Assembly (NCBI GenBank): GCA_945903675.1
Contig: CAMDOP010000165.1
Span: 1-7,298, forward strand
Reading direction: 5' to 3'
Origin: Crenothrix polyspora
GTDB taxonomy: Bacteria; Pseudomonadota; Gammaproteobacteria; Methylococcales; Methylomonadaceae
Length of the DNA stretch: 7,298 bases
Each line of letters starts with the position of its first letter. The stretch's first letter is position 1. Below are positions 6,477-7,298 of the stretch, in pieces. The notes beneath the pieces were generated by a model. It was given only the letters and a program-made list of their open reading frames with translations. It was not told where the DNA came from and made no database searches. Both the position numbers and the translations under genes were made by a program.

Positions 6477-7298
6477 TCAAACGCCTTTATACCCTGAAGT
6501 AATCGGATAGCGTCGATCACGACCGAAAGCTTTTTCGGTAATACGAATACCCGGCGGAGATTGCCTGCGCTTATATTCATTTCTATCGACTAAGCTAATC
6601 GCTCTTTGAACATCCGCAGCAGTAAAACCCGCAGCAATAATAGTTTCAGCCGATTGATCCAGTTCTATATAACGCTCTAGGATGGGATCTAAAATCTCGT
6701 AGGGCGGTAAGGAGTCAGCATCCACTTGATCGGGTGCTAATTCAGCAGAAGGTGGACGGGTAATGACACGCTCAGGTATCACTTCAGACAGGCTATTACG
6801 ATACTTAGCTAACTGATAAACCAGCAACTTAGGTACGTCTTTAATCGGCGCAAAACCACCCGCCATGTCGCCATAGAGTGTGGCATAGCCAACACTCATT
6901 TCACTTTTATTACCGGTCGTCAGCAATAATTTACCTTGCTTGTTAGACAGCGCCATTAAAACGACGCCTCGGCAACGCGCTTGTATATTTTCTTCAGTGG
7001 TATCTTTAGCTGCACCACTAAACACGTCGGCTAACATACCGGTAAAAGCATTCACGGCAGGTTCTATTGGAATAATATGATGATTTACACCTAAAGCTTT
7101 CGCCTGTAAGAGCGCATCTTCGTTACTCATATCTTGAGTATATCGCGACGGCATGAGCACCACCTCCACTTTGTCGGCACCCAGCGCATCCACAGCCAAG
7201 GCCAACACCAAGGCTGAATCAATGCCACCAGACAAGCCTAATAAAGCGCCTTGAAAGCCATTTTTGCGCACGTAATCTTTAATACCCAAGACCAAGGC
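6477..7298 (-). CDS. nadE: Glutamine-dependent NAD(+) synthetase, C-terminal synthetase domain (5' end outside window)
   Basis: NAD synthetase makes NAD from deamido-NAD with ATP and ammonia (or glutamine), the last step of NAD synthesis in the cytosol. The visible 273 residues form the ATP-pyrophosphatase synthetase domain. They include the PP-loop LGLSGGIDSAL near the start, LLTTGNKSEMSVGYATLYGD, the GGFAPIKDVPK segment, ITRPPSAELAPDQ, and the C-terminal KRRQSPPGIRI and DRRYPITSGYK. The reading frame is open to the window edge (...Ala-Leu-Val-Leu-Gly-Ile-Lys-Asp). A Leu codon TTG at 7295 is not a credible start, because the family continues upstream without a break. The sequence style is that of the long two-domain enzyme (about 540 residues) whose N-terminal nitrilase-like glutaminase would lie beyond 7298. 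This cannot be confirmed here. The gene converges on the TPR gene, and its TGA stop is 9 bases from the end of the MITE remnant. Confidence 0.93.
   Translation of the reverse strand, partial: ALVLGIKDYVRKNGFQGALLGLSGGIDSALVLALAVDALGADKVEVVLMPSRYTQDMSNEDALLQAKALGVNHHIIPIEPAVNAFTGMLADVFSGAAKDTTEENIQARCRGVVLMALSNKQGKLLLTTGNKSEMSVGYATLYGDMAGGFAPIKDVPKLLVYQLAKYRNSLSEVIPERVITRPPSAELAPDQVDADSLPPYEILDPILERYIELDQSAETIIAAGFTAADVQRAISLVDRNEYKRRQSPPGIRITEKAFGRDRRYPITSGYKGV

Noticed and set aside
7293..7295. TTG as the start codon of nadE
   Set aside because: The frame stays open to the window edge, and the family always has more sequence before the PP-loop. This is simply a Leu codon in a gene cut by the window.
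1..7298. CRISPR array, tRNA or rRNA genes
   Set aside because: No regularly spaced repeats and no tRNA- or rRNA-like sequence were seen on either strand. The few repeated units are dispersed element pieces.

Overview
The window looks like chromosomal DNA of a gammaproteobacterium. The exodeoxyribonuclease V beta subunit is of RecB type, with a complete helicase and nuclease. The NAD synthetase has the sequence style of the long, glutamine-dependent enzyme. The intergenic DNA is full of palindromic and miniature-transposon repeats of a kind common in environmental Gammaproteobacteria such as methanotrophs and sulfur oxidisers. The genus cannot be fixed from these data.

Layout: bases 1-30 hold a palindromic repeat. 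recB (68-3634, minus) is complete. Its upstream side is occupied by a 515-bp non-coding mobile element (3657-4171), a MITE with imperfect 27-bp terminal inverted repeats and a perfect 8-bp target duplication (CATTTTCC). An AT-rich leader (4180-4438) precedes a divergently transcribed gene (4439-6139, plus) for an exported protein built almost wholly of TPR repeats. Its closest resemblance is to the C-terminal part of PrsT-like TPR proteins of PEP-CTERM systems. Immediately after its stop codon lies a diverged, one-ended relative of the same MITE (about 6144-6467), in inverted orientation. This relative fills the convergent gap to nadE (6477 to the window edge, minus), of which only the C-terminal synthetase half is present.

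The three genes do not form one pathway: recB is DNA repair, nadE is cofactor synthesis, and the TPR gene is envelope or secretion related. What ties the region together is the repeat family. One copy inserted 14 bp upstream of the recB start codon and may now supply its promoter. Another copy forms the boundary between the TPR gene and nadE and may carry a terminator. The TPR gene is visibly more AT-rich and Lys/Asn-rich than its neighbours and is bracketed by the two elements. No new defence or metabolic system is evident. The best discovery in the window is the intact MITE with its target duplication and its diverged relative.
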